A stretch of DNA of 64,000 bases, taken from assembly GCA_013397795.1 (NCBI GenBank), contig VZTJ01002654.1, positions 216,909 to 280,908 of the forward strand. Direction: 5' to 3'. The notes under the pieces are model-generated. The model saw only the letters and a program-made list of their open reading frames with translations, made no database searches and had not been told where the DNA came from. Below are positions 35,327 to 48,900 of this stretch, piece by piece (position 1 is the stretch's first letter; the number at the start of each line of letters is the position of its first letter). The translations under genes and the position numbers were made by a program. Origin of the DNA: Orthonyx spaldingii (taxonomy: Eukaryota; Chordata; Aves; Passeriformes; Orthonychidae).

Positions 35327-38300
35327 AGTTCCAAATCCCTGACACCTCCCTGATCCTCCCAGTGCTGTTTCAGGACTTCTAGGTAAGTCACTCACCCACA
35401 GGACAGCACCTGCAAGTACATCTTCTGGCAATGCCAATCAGTTCTAAATTCCTTTCAGGAAAAGTTAAAAGGAAAGCCCACACTCAATCTGCAGAGTGAT
35501 GTCAGCCCATGAACAGTCTGTCCAGCTCTTGGTCTAGATACTTCAGTAGGTGAAGGTACCGGGGTAGCCCTTTGCCATCTCTGTATTCTGCCAAGGGGAG
35601 GGGGTGGCGGGAATGTTTGTTCTGCTCCCATCAGTGCTCAGTTGTTTCAGGTCTGAAGTGTCCCTGTGTGGTGTGAGCAGGGCACAGCAGGTGAGACAGG
35701 CTCCCACTCACACCCAGTCCTCATGGGGGCACTGCTGGTGGTTTATTTTATCAGTTTTGTTGTATTGCAATTGTTGCTGTCTACCTGTAACACCTAATAA
35801 CTACATAAAATGAGCCAAATAATGCAGGGCTAAACAGGATAGAAATGATGGCTAGCACATTTCAAATATCTCTTCAGAACCATTCCAATATGTTTCCTGT
35901 GCAGGAGTTAGAGAAATGCCCTTTGCAACCCTAAAATTCAGAATTTTTTTTCATATCAGCCTAAATTCAGTGATTGCCACTATAATTTGTATGTTACTTG
36001 GGAATGACATATCTGAACACCTGTTTAAGCACCACTGGAATCAACAGCAAAACTGTGGGCTTCTACAAGAAAAACATAATTTTACATGGAGTTGTGACAC
36101 TGCCCCTGATCCTTGCATGGCTTACTCTTTATACCACTGAACATCGGACCATGTGTTACAAATATTGAAATCAATTATTCTGTTTGAAATTTTTTTCTGA
36201 AAGAGAATTGGATATCTAAGTTATATTTTATATTCATAAATATTCACTCTAGTTCACCAAAGCAAAATCAAAGGTAGCCAGAATAGCTGGAATCAATCTT
36301 TCATTTACTTCTAAATGTCTGTTCTTTTTTACCCCCTCGTTACTTTGTTAGAGCTTCTAAGTAGGACTGGAGACAAAAATTTCTAGTTTATTTTCCAAGA
36401 TCATGAAACATAGACTGAAAAGTGTTTTTAAAGCTTCATATACCTCATTCTTCATGTTAAAGTTCTACTTGGAGTGGTTGATGGAGGACCGATTAGTGAT
36501 GGAAGGATGCTCAATAAGTGACAGCAAAATGCACATTATGTGATACATATTAAAGACAATTGTAAGCTCATTAGGCAAATGTCTTTTAAATTATTATAAA
36601 ACAACAGTAACAATGAAAAAATATTGATATCACTGATATTTTTGAAGTGTTTTGTACTTAAAGTTGTGAAGAAATATGTAGACTTCAATAAAAATTGTGA
36701 TCCAATTTCCAAAGAATTTTTAAAAGTCTACATTAATCAAAACATAGCATTTTATTTTCCTCATCCTCATAGTAAATAGCCTTTTAAATGTATCAGTTAG
36801 AGTCAAAAGGTGATTTTTATTTTTTTTTTTAATAGAAGTAAACAGAAACGTTGGGTCCCAAGTCAATGTTGGTGAAGAAATGTGCTGTTCTGTGGGGAGA
36901 CCCACACTTACTTGCTTTTGGCCACTTCTCTTGGAAGTCGAGACATGAAATCAGATGAAGCTGTTTCCAAGTCCAACATCAAAGTTATCTTGAAATTAGA
37001 AAATGTGCAGCCCAAGGATAATTGAAGATAACCTGCTTAGTTGCAACTCTATAGTAAAAGTGCTCAACAACAAAATTTAGTACCTAAAAGTACTTCAGAT
37101 TTATAATACTTTTTATTTTCTTCCCTTAGAAAAAGCACTGCCTACTCTCATTGATTCTGGAACCTCACAAAACTCCTGAGCCATGCAAAATCTTGCATAT
37201 GTGGAGGTGTCTTGTTTTCAAAGATGCAAGAATGAAACCTGAAAACATCCTTGAGCTCCAGTTATAAAGACGGAGAAGGTGGAAACTATTGGAGAGGAAC
37301 AAGTTGGCTACAACTAGAAAAATATGTGTTATTATTGTATTTTTTTCTCTTAACAGCTAAGTTTTTCTCTATCTGGATATTATCACTTCTGTCCAGTCTG
37401 TCATGCATTATTAAATATCTGGCATATTTTGTGGATGCTGTGATTCCTGCTCAGGACAGCTCTCAGTCTGTGTTCATTTCTTGCTTCCCTTGTTTCACTC
37501 TAACCCAGTAAGTAACAAAAGTTTATAGAGGTTCTATCCATAAACGATGCTTCCTCATGGATAGGCACATACCCAGACCAGTTTCCACTTCAATGCCCTG
37601 GCACAGAACATCTGGTCAAAATGAAGGAATGAAAACCTGAACTCAAAGAAAAATTATTGTTAAAATTTCATGGTAAATGCAAACCCACATGCAGGGTGAG
37701 CTTGAGTCAAAAGTCCACACAAGTTATTTCTAAACGAGAGTTCCCCCAACCACCGGGAGCTGGGCCAAGGCAGCGCAGCCAGAGCCTGTTTGGGCTGCAG
37801 AAGCAGTGGCGACAAAGCTGAGCAGGAAGGGAGACACAGGGGGCACAGTGGGCAGGCATGCAGGGCCTGGAGCTGGACACACACCCTCGCCAGCCCCACA
37901 GTCGCCGAGGTCTGGGGCTCCCATGGGGCCACCAATCCAGAGCACCCATCTCCTCCCTGCGACAGCCCCAGACCCTGAGCTGGGATGGACTGGATGACGA
38001 CAAGGAGGGAAAGGAGCCAACCGCCTTCTGGGCCCCACAGGCTCAGACGTGGGTTGGGTGCTGTAATGGCTGGCCAAGTGCTGCAAAGCATCCCCTGGCC
38101 CTCAGTCAGCCTGGGCAGGCAGAAGTCCTTATAACCCTCTATACAAGGAAAGGAAGGGGGTAGTGTCAGCATCAGGAGTGGACTACTTTCATTGAGACTG
38201 TCTAGAACGCCCCACTGGCATGTCTCTTGAGTTATTTAGTATCTAAATTAGGTCACAGCCAATTACTGCCTGCATGGTGGAGACCTTGGCGCTGCAGAAT

Positions 38301-41300
38301 GGTTGAGCCTTGGGATGAAAATGCAAGAATTCAGCAGATGATGTATCACTGCTTATGTCACACATGGCCATATATCTTCAGTCAAGACATGAATAATGCA
38401 GTGAAAGGTTTTTTTCCTGACCAGACAATTTCTTCAACTCCCATTCCTAATGTGTGTTACTGGGCTTTAGGTACATGAGCTAAAAGGAAAATACTTGCAG
38501 ACTGGCAAGATTCAGGAATTGGTTCTGCTTGCATGAGTGTAATGAGTTAAAAGCATCTCACAGATGAAGTGAGATGAAGACAAACAAAGAAAATAGAAAT
38601 GGAGGTGAACATTTAAAGCCTTTTAACAACAAACTACTATGTAATGACAGTGGGTTTCACCAATTTGTCTCATTTAAGAAGCAATGCAACCAGCTAAATC
38701 CAGGTTACTGCCCCCATTGCCCTGTAAATAAGCACATGGTTTTCTGCCAAAACCTCCACACTTGCCTTTGCAGTTCCTTTAGCTTATAGAATTTGAAAAG
38801 GCATTCTTAGGAATTAGTGAGAAGCCACTAAAAAAGCAACACCCAAAGACCAATGGATTAAAAACCCAAATGTCAGATCATGGTCATTGCACATCATCAC
38901 CACGCAGCCCTTGCTGGGAAAACTTCTACAAACACACACACACATACACACCCCTACCTTGGGACGGTACTCACAACACAGTGTTAACTATTTAAAGAAA
39001 CCAAACCCTTCTATTTAGTGCATGTTTCTCATATGGATTTCCCACGGCCAGCACCATCCTCATTCATACTGATGGTACAGGAGGGTTTGGCTTTCATCCA
39101 GCCCTTACACCCTTTGAACAGGATCACAATCCTCTAGGCAGCAGAGCTAGGCTGTCTACATCAGACATCACAGCACATTTTAAAACTAATTCTCTGCTCT
39201 TCTGACCTGCCACAATATTTTCCCTCTTTATAAATAAATAGCTTGCTAAGAAGAACAAAATATCAGCTGTGTAGTAAAGGTTGCTCAGAAGTTTATCGCC
39301 GAGGCTTAGAACTCTCTGAACTTCCCACAGATGTGTCTCTGTTTTATTTCTTTGAACCAAGATTTCCCTAAATCCTTTGTCTTTAATGGAAAGGAGATTC
39401 TTACATTGCAAAGCTGCAGAAAGCAAATTACCTGACTGAAGCCTGACAGCCAAGTTTGAGAGCATCAATTAAGAGCTGAGAACTTACTTGGTGAAGTTAA
39501 GATAAAGGAAAACATACAGAATAAAATTGCATTGTTTGAGATGTTATTGCAACTGTTATATAGAAAAGCACCAATAAGGGCATTGATGTAAAATGAGGAA
39601 AGAAACAGAGTATATCTCGATGAAAGCACAGCAGAACATGCTTTTAGAGCAAATGAATGAACATAGACACAGACAGATTTGCAGAGTAGTCAACCAAAGA
39701 CAGAGATGAGTTCCAGGGTTCTTTGGCTTTCAGAGATAAAAACTGCTGCTGAGACACCAAGACTGACACAAAAGAGAGAGAGAAAAAAAGCAATTTTGAA
39801 GGTTTCTACTTAATAATTTCTATATTCTTTTTTACTTTCTTCTTAGTAGTTCAAAATTGTTAAAAATAGATATTTTTCAAACATTTTGTAACACGACTTA
39901 CCTCACTGCTGCCAGCTCTGCAGGTCCCTAAAGGAAAATAAGATTCGTAATTCTAACCAAACAATCATAAAAAATCATAATAAGGAACCCACTAGAAATG
40001 TCAGGTATTGAAATGGCCTTTGTGGTTTTTTATTTTTTCACTGGATCTACCACAATTGGATATTTTTTCTTCTATGACTGCAGGTCTAAAAAATGTGGCC
40101 ACTGCATGTGTATGCATACATTTACAAGGAATCATAAGGGAGCGAATTAAAGCAAAGAAAAATTCCTCTCTCTCTCAGTCCTGTAGATCCACAGGCAAAT
40201 TTTTCAAGAAGAGAGCCATACTGACAGCTGAAATCTTACCAATAATTTCTCTGGAGCACTATTTGTCTGGAGTCATAAAGGCTAGACCCTCCTTCTGTTA
40301 GTCATTAACAAAAGGGTCCCCTGTATTAGTGCATCAGAGAGAGGCTTCCCCTCATCCCTGGAGTTTTCTGCAAACACTGAAAGAAGTGGCTGAGCAAGTG
40401 CTGGTGTGGTTGAGGGAAGCTGAGAGGAGGGATGTGGAGGAGGCCAAGGCACTCGCTCGTGTCCTCTTGGCACTCTGCCCACGGGCAGACGGTGCCAGCC
40501 GGGCCAGGGCTCCCATGTCAGATGATGTGAGCTCTCAGGTGGCCCCAAAGGCTGGATCTCTTGTGGTCTCACCCCTGTGGGGAGCTCAGCTCAGGCCACC
40601 CAGCCACTGCCCACAGTGGAATGGGGAACAGGAGTGTGATGGGCTGTAGTTTTCTGTATGGGTGTGCCTTGCGGCCCCTACTGGATTTGTCCAAGCATCA
40701 AAAGCCTGAGTTTGCCACCCGATCTCAGCTTTGAGTTTAGGATTTTTTTCAGGGCAATAATTTTCAGAGCAATAAAGAACAAGTCTGAGTCTATCTTAAA
40801 ACTACACACTTTTATGTGTAATCATTTTTGACCTGTCTCCCTGGTAAAAACAGATTTATCTGAAAGTCCTGAAGACATTAAAGCTGTTTTGAGGAGGGAT
40901 GCTGAGCACACCGGTCAGTGAGATGAATGAACCTAGTCAGGCTATGAATAGCACCAGAAGGATGTTATTAAATCAATGCTTGGGGAATCAATCTTCTGCT
41001 TAGTTTTCTATTTTTTCCCTCTTTCTGATTTCTCTGCCAAGAGAACCAGAGGCAGATCCTTGCAAATGTTTTCCTGCAATTTTCTCTTAAAAAAGCAACT
41101 GTGTTTACACAGTTGGGATGTTATATGTGGCAGATTGATCGGGGATGCATACATGCATTGTAACCAATAAAACAAAAAAACCCACAAAATGTGCTCAGGC
41201 TGTTTTTGTCTAGTTTCTTCCCGTGCCCTTGGACTCTGAGAAATATACTTTGCTCTGTCCTCGGCACAGTGGATTCCTGGAGTAGACACTCAATTATTGT

Positions 41301-41734
41301 CTGTCTGCGATTGTTTCAGCAACTTCTCTTGCTTTTACTTTCATTTTATATGATGCTATTCAGAAGCCACATTTTTATGTCTTCTCAGAAATCCCATTGT
41401 CCTGCAATAGGAAACCTTTCCCTAAAACAAGTACTTGTTTCAGCTGGATGTTTTATTATCCATTCTCAGACATTTGTTCTCTTTATATAAATGGAGGCAA
41501 CAAATGAAATGAAAACTGTAAAGCTGACAAATACCAGACATCAGAGTGCAGATTAAGAGCACCGCAGCAACTTATTTTCTACAATGAGTGCTGAGGTAAT
41601 AGAGTAAATTTAAACCAAATTGTGGGAAAAGTGCTTGGTATCACCTCTTTTCTGACCTTAACCCATGGGCAGAGAAACAGCCAGAGGTTGTGCACACCCT
41701 CCTGTCACTACAGAGAAGTCCCAAGTGCTCTGGT
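35327..41734. other. Unique non-coding DNA
   Basis: About 6.4 kb with no recognised gene. The 36.1-37.5 kb part is strongly AT-rich. A GC-rich patch at 37730-38110 contains scattered CpGs and three overlapping minus-strand frames; it is neither a clear CpG island nor a known repeat. A 106-codon plus-strand frame at 40329-40649 has a leucine/glutamate-rich helical stretch but starts close to nothing that looks like a promoter or splice site. A short CA microsatellite is listed separately. Confidence 0.5.
38932..38951. repeat. Short (CA)n microsatellite
   Basis: About ten CA units with one T interruption. Confidence 0.85.
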
Positions 41735-42040
41735 TTCTTTTGGAGCCAGGCTCTTCTCCATGGTGCCCAGCAATAAGACAAGAGGTAATGGACAGAAACC
41801 AATGCCCAGGAAGTTCCACCTGAAATTAAGGAAGAACTTCTTTCCTGTGCAGTGACCAAGCACGTGAACAGGTTGCCCAGAGAGGGTGTAGAGTCTCCCT
41901 CACTGGAGATATTCCAGAGTAGTCTGGACACACTCCTGTGTCATGTGCTCTGGGATGATGCTGGTTGAGCAGGCTGGTTGGACCAGATGAGCCACTGGAG
42001 TCCATTCCAGCCTGATCCATCCTGGGGTTCTGTGATTCAG
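41735..42040 (+). mobile_element. CR1 LINE 3' end with ORF2 C-terminal remnant
   Basis: The plus strand carries the CR1 ORF2 C-terminus and 3' UTR. From about 41738 the text reads 'ggagccaggctcttctccatggtgcccagcaataagacaag', cognate with the family's 'gccaggctcttttcagtggtgcccagtgacagg'; in protein terms the blocks are GARLFSMVPSNKTRGNGQ and KFHLKLRKNFFPVQ. A stop follows at once, where the family normally continues with the HWNRLPREVVESPSLE block; its DNA remnant is 'ggttgcccagagagggtgtagagtctccctcactggagatattcc'. The 3' UTR has 'gttggaccagatga' and ends with 'gttctgtgattcagtg', a CR1 terminal repeat. The 5' side is truncated. Inactive. Confidence 0.9.
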
Positions 42041-45000
42041 TGAAGCAGCATCCATGAGGGGATTCAAACATAAGGTTCCCCCCTCAGAAACTGACCACTG
42101 ACCACTCCCATGTCCCCATGGCTGTTGTCCTTGCTGCCTTGAGAAGACCTTGAGGAGGGGGACTCAGCACCCTCTGGGAATTACCACCATTGCCTTCAGC
42201 CTTCTTGTTTCCTAGATATCCAGTTCATTGCTTATTTTCTCCTACAATATCCTCATCGTCCTTCCTTCTAGTGGGGCCTGGGTTGATTTGCCATGGTTTG
42301 TGACCTCATGAGAACAACATGCATCTTGGATGTGAATAGGTTATAGGAATAATCCTTCTATGATGCTGGAAAGCCAAAGCCTGCAGGGCTGGCGGAGGGG
42401 CTGATGGCAGCTCTGCCATGTAAACGCATCTCTGAGCCAAAGATGCTTTACTGTAACACAAAATATGCCGAGAAGGGATGGACCCTGCATTTGTATAAAG
42501 TTCTCTTTCCTTTGAAATCAAGTTGTGTTCTCTATTCTTTCCATCAATATATTTGGTAGCATCAAAAATTGTTCAAGGTGAAGAAGATTTTCAGTCACGG
42601 AGAGAGATAAGCCACCTTTTTTAGATCTGTTCAGACCAGGAAACAGTGGATGACACCCACTTCAAAATGATGTCACAGAGCCAAGCAGAGTGAAAGCCCC
42701 TGTATCTCCAGCATGATGTGGATGCAGAACAAAAGCTAAATCTCCATCTGCTTGCAGCTGCTTCTGGGCATATCTTTCAAGTGAAAACAACTGTTCAAAC
42801 AAACCTTGAGGAGAAACAAAGTGAACAGCTACATGAATAACCAACGACACCACACTGAAGACAAGTTTTCTGGATGGAGCCTTTTGTTCTTAGAACCGAT
42901 ATATTTATGCTTCCAATGTGACTTTCTGTATTCCTGCAGCTGGAGCCGATATCAAACATGATCATGCATGTGTGTGTTAGTACATTTTTTTTGCAGCTTT
43001 CTTTAACTGCTGGGTTTATACAACAGCTTTCATGCTAGGATACAAACAGGAATGTTCCTCAGTCATACTCATGTGACCATAGATCACTGGATGTGACAGA
43101 GAGTAATGCAAAGACTAAGAAGATTTTTTTTCCATCTGTTGAACAGAAAAATATTTCTGTCTTCCTACTAGATGATTATTAGCTTTTCAGCAAGAAAGAT
43201 ATGGCCTTGCAAAGACTCCTCTTTTCTTCCTTACTTTGCTCAAAGTTTCCAAACAGCCTGAACTGCATGAGTGATGTTCTTTGCTTTCCGAGTACAATGG
43301 GAGCACTGAATTGTGATTCATCATCCTGTCCTCAGAGGCTCAGGAGACAGCAACACACACTCCTGTGTTACAAGAGATCACACGCTAATTAACAGCATTA
43401 TACATTTATGAACCAATTATGATATTTGCACAGGACAAGTGCATCCTACTTTTAATTATAATTTAAAGTCTCACTTGAATAAGCTGTGATTGAAGAAAAG
43501 CCCAGTGCACCCTATTAGCATTTTGCAAGCAGAAGTCAAGATGTTCGGCCGAGTGTGCTCCGCAGCTTCCTTCCCTCACACCATCCATAGCATTAGCAGG
43601 ATCATGTCCTCACATGTGCAGCAAAGGGCTGACTTGCCTTGACTCAGTAAATGCTTCTCACTTTTTCCGGAACATCCTCCCCCAGCCTCTCCCTGCATGG
43701 CTCAGAACAGATGTGTACTTGGAAAATAAACATCAGGCACCCAGGAACTATAAACTTGGCAGTTTCAAATTACAGGCTCTTTGCTAGCAGTGCAGTTTCT
43801 CTCCCTCTCTCTCTCTGTGTCTCTCTTTCTCTCTCTCTCTTTCTCTCCCTACCAGCCATGCAGAGATAAAAGCAAAGTTAAAGTAGAGGTAAGTCTTTGC
43901 TTTAATGTCTTTTGTGTAAGAGGAAAACAAGCTGCCTCTCAGAGCATGTAGCAGCTCAGAAGTGTGACTTCCCCTTTTGTGAGGGTAAGCACAAACTGGT
44001 GTCTCCCACCCTTTGCCGTGGTGGATCTTCCCTGCCTCCACGTCTCACCCATCTCCACATTCCTTCTGTGTGCTCCACCAAAACACATTTCTTAATGGTT
44101 TCAGCCTCTGTTTGCGGTTCTTTTCACCAACAAACCAATCCAAAATATTGTCTCTTCCCACAGTGGTGTTCTCTATGTATAACTTCCACAGCCACCTTCA
44201 CTTCCCATATACAGGAGTACAGATGAAAAAATATTTTTAGCAGTCCTTTAAAACAGCCAGAAATGAGTCATTCAAACTGATAGTGTCATGGGAAAGCCTG
44301 GCCCACACACCTGTCTGGAAAATTCATGGGTGCCTGAGAACATGAAATCATAATATTTGGCTCTGAAATTTATAATATTTGCTTCTTTTGCTACTCCTTC
44401 TGCTGAAATATATTCTGTTACATTTTTGTCAATTCCTGGATAAGGAAGGGAGTAGCACTTTAATCTTCTCTGAGGCAGACTGTATATTTTAAAAGCTCTA
44501 TAAACATGAGTTTTCCAAAGCACAGTCGTTGTTCCTGCAGGCTCTAATGTTGCAAACCAAGTAATAAGACTTTAAGAACTAATCAAAATATTCAGAATTG
44601 CAAGTTGGTAACAAACAACCCGAAGCCTAAATAGCTCTTAGCAGTAAAAATAAATCCAGCCTTGTCTGAGATCTCCATGGACTTCTGTACCTCATGACCC
44701 ATAAATATATTTCCATTTCAGCTTTCAAATTAATTGCTGTTTAGTGTACCTCACATCTGTGGGAAAACCTTCCCCAGCAGAGGAAGCAAACAGCTTTGCA
44801 GATATTCTGGTTAGTGAGGTGGAGCAGTACCTGCAGAGGATATCCTCTTTCAAAAACAGCCCTGTCGGTTTTCCTGGTTTATTACTAAAGTGCTTTTAGT
44901 TGAATCCAATGAATCAGCTCTCCCAGTGGAGTTAAATCCACTCTGGCGGCAGCAGCTGTTGGCTCCGGGCATGTGGTGGCCAGGGCCAGCGGTCGGCCTG

Positions 45001-45574
45001 TGCCAGATGCAGAGGCTGCTGCATCTGGAGTAAAAATACTATAAGTTTTCATTAAAATAATCTCTGCTAGTTCCTTTTGAACTGCATTTTAAGTTTCTCA
45101 GACTGTACCAAATGATCTGCATGAACATCACATGTCACAAGCTGCACAGCGTTGTTCACAGCTTGGGGCAAGAGCAGGCTGGTGATACTGTGATGTTTAC
45201 TGACAAGCCAAAATGCATCCTGGAGGAAAACACCATTATGACCTTCACAAACGAAAGCAGGCATCCCTAAAACCATAGACACTCTCTGAAATGCCTGTTT
45301 AAAGTAATCGGTAAATAGGAATACTTTCCACTAGCTTCGGGTAGCAGAATGTTTAAAGACGTAGTCTAAACACCTGACTACTTTATCTAGGACCTGGGGA
45401 CAGGGTGTGTTTAAGGCAGATATGCCTAGCTCCATACTGCTGGCCCAGACAATCACATGTGCTCATAGGGATGTGCTGGGAGCCCTCTGAACACCCTGTA
45501 TGAGTGTGCTGCTACAAGAAAGCCCCAAAGGGTGCCTGGAGAGATGGGCCTTCAGCTGGTCTTTGTGGGGATGC
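42041..45574. other. Unique non-coding DNA
   Basis: No gene recognised. It holds the CT-rich microsatellite at 43798 and a GC-richer island at 44930-45030. Open frames are short. Confidence 0.5.
43798..43851. repeat. Imperfect (CT)n microsatellite
   Basis: About 54 bp of CT/CTT dinucleotides with a GTGT interruption near 43816. It ends in 'ctaccag', which by itself would look like a splice acceptor; with a pure simple repeat as the pyrimidine tract I do not treat it as one. Confidence 0.9.
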
Positions 45575-45960
45575 AGGTGAGGTCACTGGTACAGAAATTT
45601 CTCTGCCCTGGGTATTCCACAGCAGGGTTTTGAGCTTTAAGTCCAATTTATTTGACTAGTAAAGTGGTAGACACAGTTGGAGCTGGGTGCCTCCAGGGAG
45701 AGACCCCAAACAGAGAATCTCTGGCCCTTTATACCCTGATAGTCCAGACACCTGATCTTCACCCACTCCTCACACACCCTGCACACACCTTTTTTTTCCA
45801 AAGGTGGTTTTTGGTCTGGAGTCCTGTAGCACCTTACTGGATTATTCCTCTGTCTCACAGTGGGTCAGTAGATGACTTTGTGTTATGGCTTCCTTATCTC
45901 CCAGTTTGCACTGGCCTCAGGGCTGCCTTTTACATAACTAAGCAAGAGCTCGGTGTAAGA
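45575..45960 (-). mobile_element. Possible decayed LTR, minus-strand sense
   Basis: Read on the minus strand there is a TATA box (gggTATAAAGggcc, 45727-45733), then 'agagattctctgtttggggtctctccctggaggc', and an AATAAA signal at 45647-45652, about 75 bp further on. This spacing and the surrounding wording ('ggggtctct', 'ggcacccagctccaactgtg') resemble U3-R-U5 of avian ERV LTRs. I could not place either terminus or a target duplication, so the boundaries are approximate and the call is tentative. The alternative is chance co-occurrence of TATA and AATAAA motifs in unique DNA. Confidence 0.4.
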
Positions 45961-48900
45961 TAAGACTTAAGATAACTTCAGCCTAAGGCTTTAGTTCAGT
46001 TTTCATTACTCATATTAAGCAAACTTACTCAGACAAAAGAATACCAGTCATCAGAATTCAGCTGGCTGCAGTTTATCTACAGCATTCTCTCAGGAGCCCA
46101 TTTGACACGTTCATATATCACAGGACATCTTGAACACCCTGTGGTCTCTTCCTCCCTCTCTCCCCGCACAGCTCAGCATGGGGCAAGAAGAGCAGCACTG
46201 CAGAAAGTGGCAATCAAGAAAGTGATCAGTGATTAACATTATTGGGTTCCTGTTCAGTTTAGTATGAGAAGCGATCTTCTGTTTTCTGGTTTCATTCCTG
46301 CTGGGGCCAATAAGATGAAACGGAGACAAAGTAGAAACTATGCACATCTAAAGTGGAAAGGAATTCATTCATGAATTCATTCATAAATTCATGAGACTGA
46401 TAAAACAGAATCTTAAGAAACATTTAAGGAAAATACTTAAATCCATTTTATTCCCCTTCTGTATATGAAAGACAAAGAATTTGAGGTACCAGTTTGAATT
46501 CATTTTGAGTCAATTCACATGCAGAAAAAGTACTTTGGCTTTGCTCAAGAGGAGGCAGTTAATGAATCTAACCCCACAGCTCTATCAGTTCCATAGTTAG
46601 CACAATAACCTCAGACCAGTAACTCTCGTTATCTTTACTGCTCACTTAATCCTGTTCAATTAGGCCTAGTTAAATTAAGGAAAAAGAAATCACATTATTT
46701 ATCAGTTAAACCATCAAATGAAGCAAACCAATAATAATCACCAGTTAAAGCCAATATTTCTTGTACTATTCACATATTTCTGCTGTTTTGCTGACAGGAT
46801 GCCTGGGATTCCTCTTGGCTGCCCTGCGTGGTACCAATGCTGTACCCACAAGACATCAGGTGCATTTTTCCTGTGGTTCTCCCACTGTTTGCAGTACTTT
46901 GTTCCACATTCTAGCTGGGACATATTTTCCATCAGTGGCTCCAGATTTATTCAGAGTCTTGGATGTAGGTTTATTTAGCTCTCTGAGCAAAAGTGATAGA
47001 TTTTACTTTCTTCTGGTATTTTGCCTATTAGGAAACACATTTTCATCCATTGCTCACTATTTCTGCTCAGCTTTGGTCAATACTTCCCTTTAGTTAACTT
47101 TAGAATTTATCATTGTATTTAATTTCTCATTTCACTTTGCCAGACAATCATGTGGTTTAAAAAAGTTGAAACTATGTTCCTTTGTGATTATGTGCTCCTC
47201 AGCTATTTCAGCAAGCTAAACATTTTCAGCAGGCTTTTGGAAGCAGCATATTTTTTTTAGACATATTTTTGTTCATCTGCACACCTTTTGTATTATTGAC
47301 TGTCCCAGTAACTTTACCTCCTGTCATCTTCAGCAATATTACCACTCAAGATCTGGACTTTTTGTGCAAATCCATTATCATCATTACCCTGCTTTTCCAG
47401 TTCCTTCTTTGTATTTGCCCGGGCTGGCTTGCGGCAGCCCCACCACAGTCCTTTGAAGCCTTGACACAGAGCACACTTGCTTACCCTCTCAGTTAGGAGT
47501 GTCCTTCCTGGCTACTGCTGTCCACTGCTCTCTCTTGAATAAAGAAGCCACTAGAGTTGGGGCAGAACTGATTGTATAATAAAAAATAGTAATGAAAAAA
47601 CCCAAACACAGTAAAGTATTTTTTTCTCAAAGAATATTGGGGTGTGACTAAGGATTTGGCAGGATTTTGTCTCTCTTATTCAAGTAGCGTCCTTCAAAAC
47701 AGTTTATTTCCAAGAAATTTACCTGACCTGTTGTTTTGCTGTCTTTGGGGGGAAATCCACACCCAGACACACACAACCATGCATGAACACACCCACACCC
47801 ACTGTCATCACCACACACTTAGAGCACTGGTCTATGAAGCGCCTTCTGCTTTCAGAAGCACCCACGTCCCTGTCTGTGAGAGGGATGATGTGAGGGCTCC
47901 TCCACGGACATATGTTACATCTGTAGAAGGGAACCCCAGGGATAGATGCAGAGCTCTGACAAAAGGGAGGCAGAGCATTTCACAAAGCTAATTACTTGCC
48001 ATGAAGGACATCTCTCACCAGCAGACATTTCAAACACATGGAATAGAAAGACCTTTCAGAGAAACAGCTAGATAAAGAAACAGGAAATACTGTACTTTTG
48101 AACATAAGTGCACTTACATGGATAATCAGATTGCAGAGGTATCAGGCTAGACACTCACTTTACGGCATCTCTATATCTTTCCTGGCACAGGTATAAAGAT
48201 TTTCACAGTTCTTTTCAAAGAGGAAATGTGAGATGAATGCTCTCAGTAATCCAATTGCTTGCTCATATAATCGCATTGTAAAGAAAACAGAAATGCTGTA
48301 AAAGAAGGCAAGAAGAAAAAAAATCCAGATCAGTTTCACTCTCGGTCCCACTGCTCAAAGTGTAAATGTCATGCTTTTTATGTGTGCAAATAAATGAAGG
48401 AATAAATCTTGCACATCCTTTAGAAGATATTTTCATTATGCATCATTAACAGCACATGTGTCTCACCAGACATGTGTTATGTGATCTGGAGCAGGCACTG
48501 AAGTGATTTCCATACAATGTCAGAGCCTGGGTGCCCACCAAGTATTTGACATTGCACATCTTTGAGAAGAAACAGGGGATTTCAGTGTCGGAAGTTGAGT
48601 CCCCTCTGGGCTTTGGAGTAGGCAGCAAGCAGTGCTGGTGTGCAAAGCAGAGCTACCCGGCTCTGACTTGCACCCTGCTGCAAGATCCCAGCGTGGATGA
48701 GCCAAGACTGGACTAAAGCTGAAAGAAAGGCAGCTGACAGAGGGCAGTTTTGGGTTTGCCTTTCTGAAATCTCATGTCTGTATTTCCTTGTTCTTTTATA
48801 AAACAGGCAGGAGGTTTAGGCATTACCACAATGCAAAACACTTAATTTACATATAACAGAAATGGCTATGTAATTTTGCAAAAAAGAAAAGAATATATTA

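Noticed and set aside
34976..35437. Open frames across the pentanucleotide array on both strands
   Set aside because: They are artefacts of a repeat without stop codons plus undetermined bases.
43798..43858. Splice acceptor (pyrimidine tract followed by CCAG and ATG)
   Set aside because: The tract is a CT microsatellite, and no open coding segment follows it.
46761..47093. 110-codon hydrophobic frame that could look like a membrane protein
   Set aside because: It starts at TTG. The hydrophobicity comes from T-rich DNA, and there is no homology or conserved motif.
47757..47820. CRISPR-like or regularly spaced repeat
   Set aside because: It is an irregular CA-rich simple tract without fixed spacers, in a bird genome.
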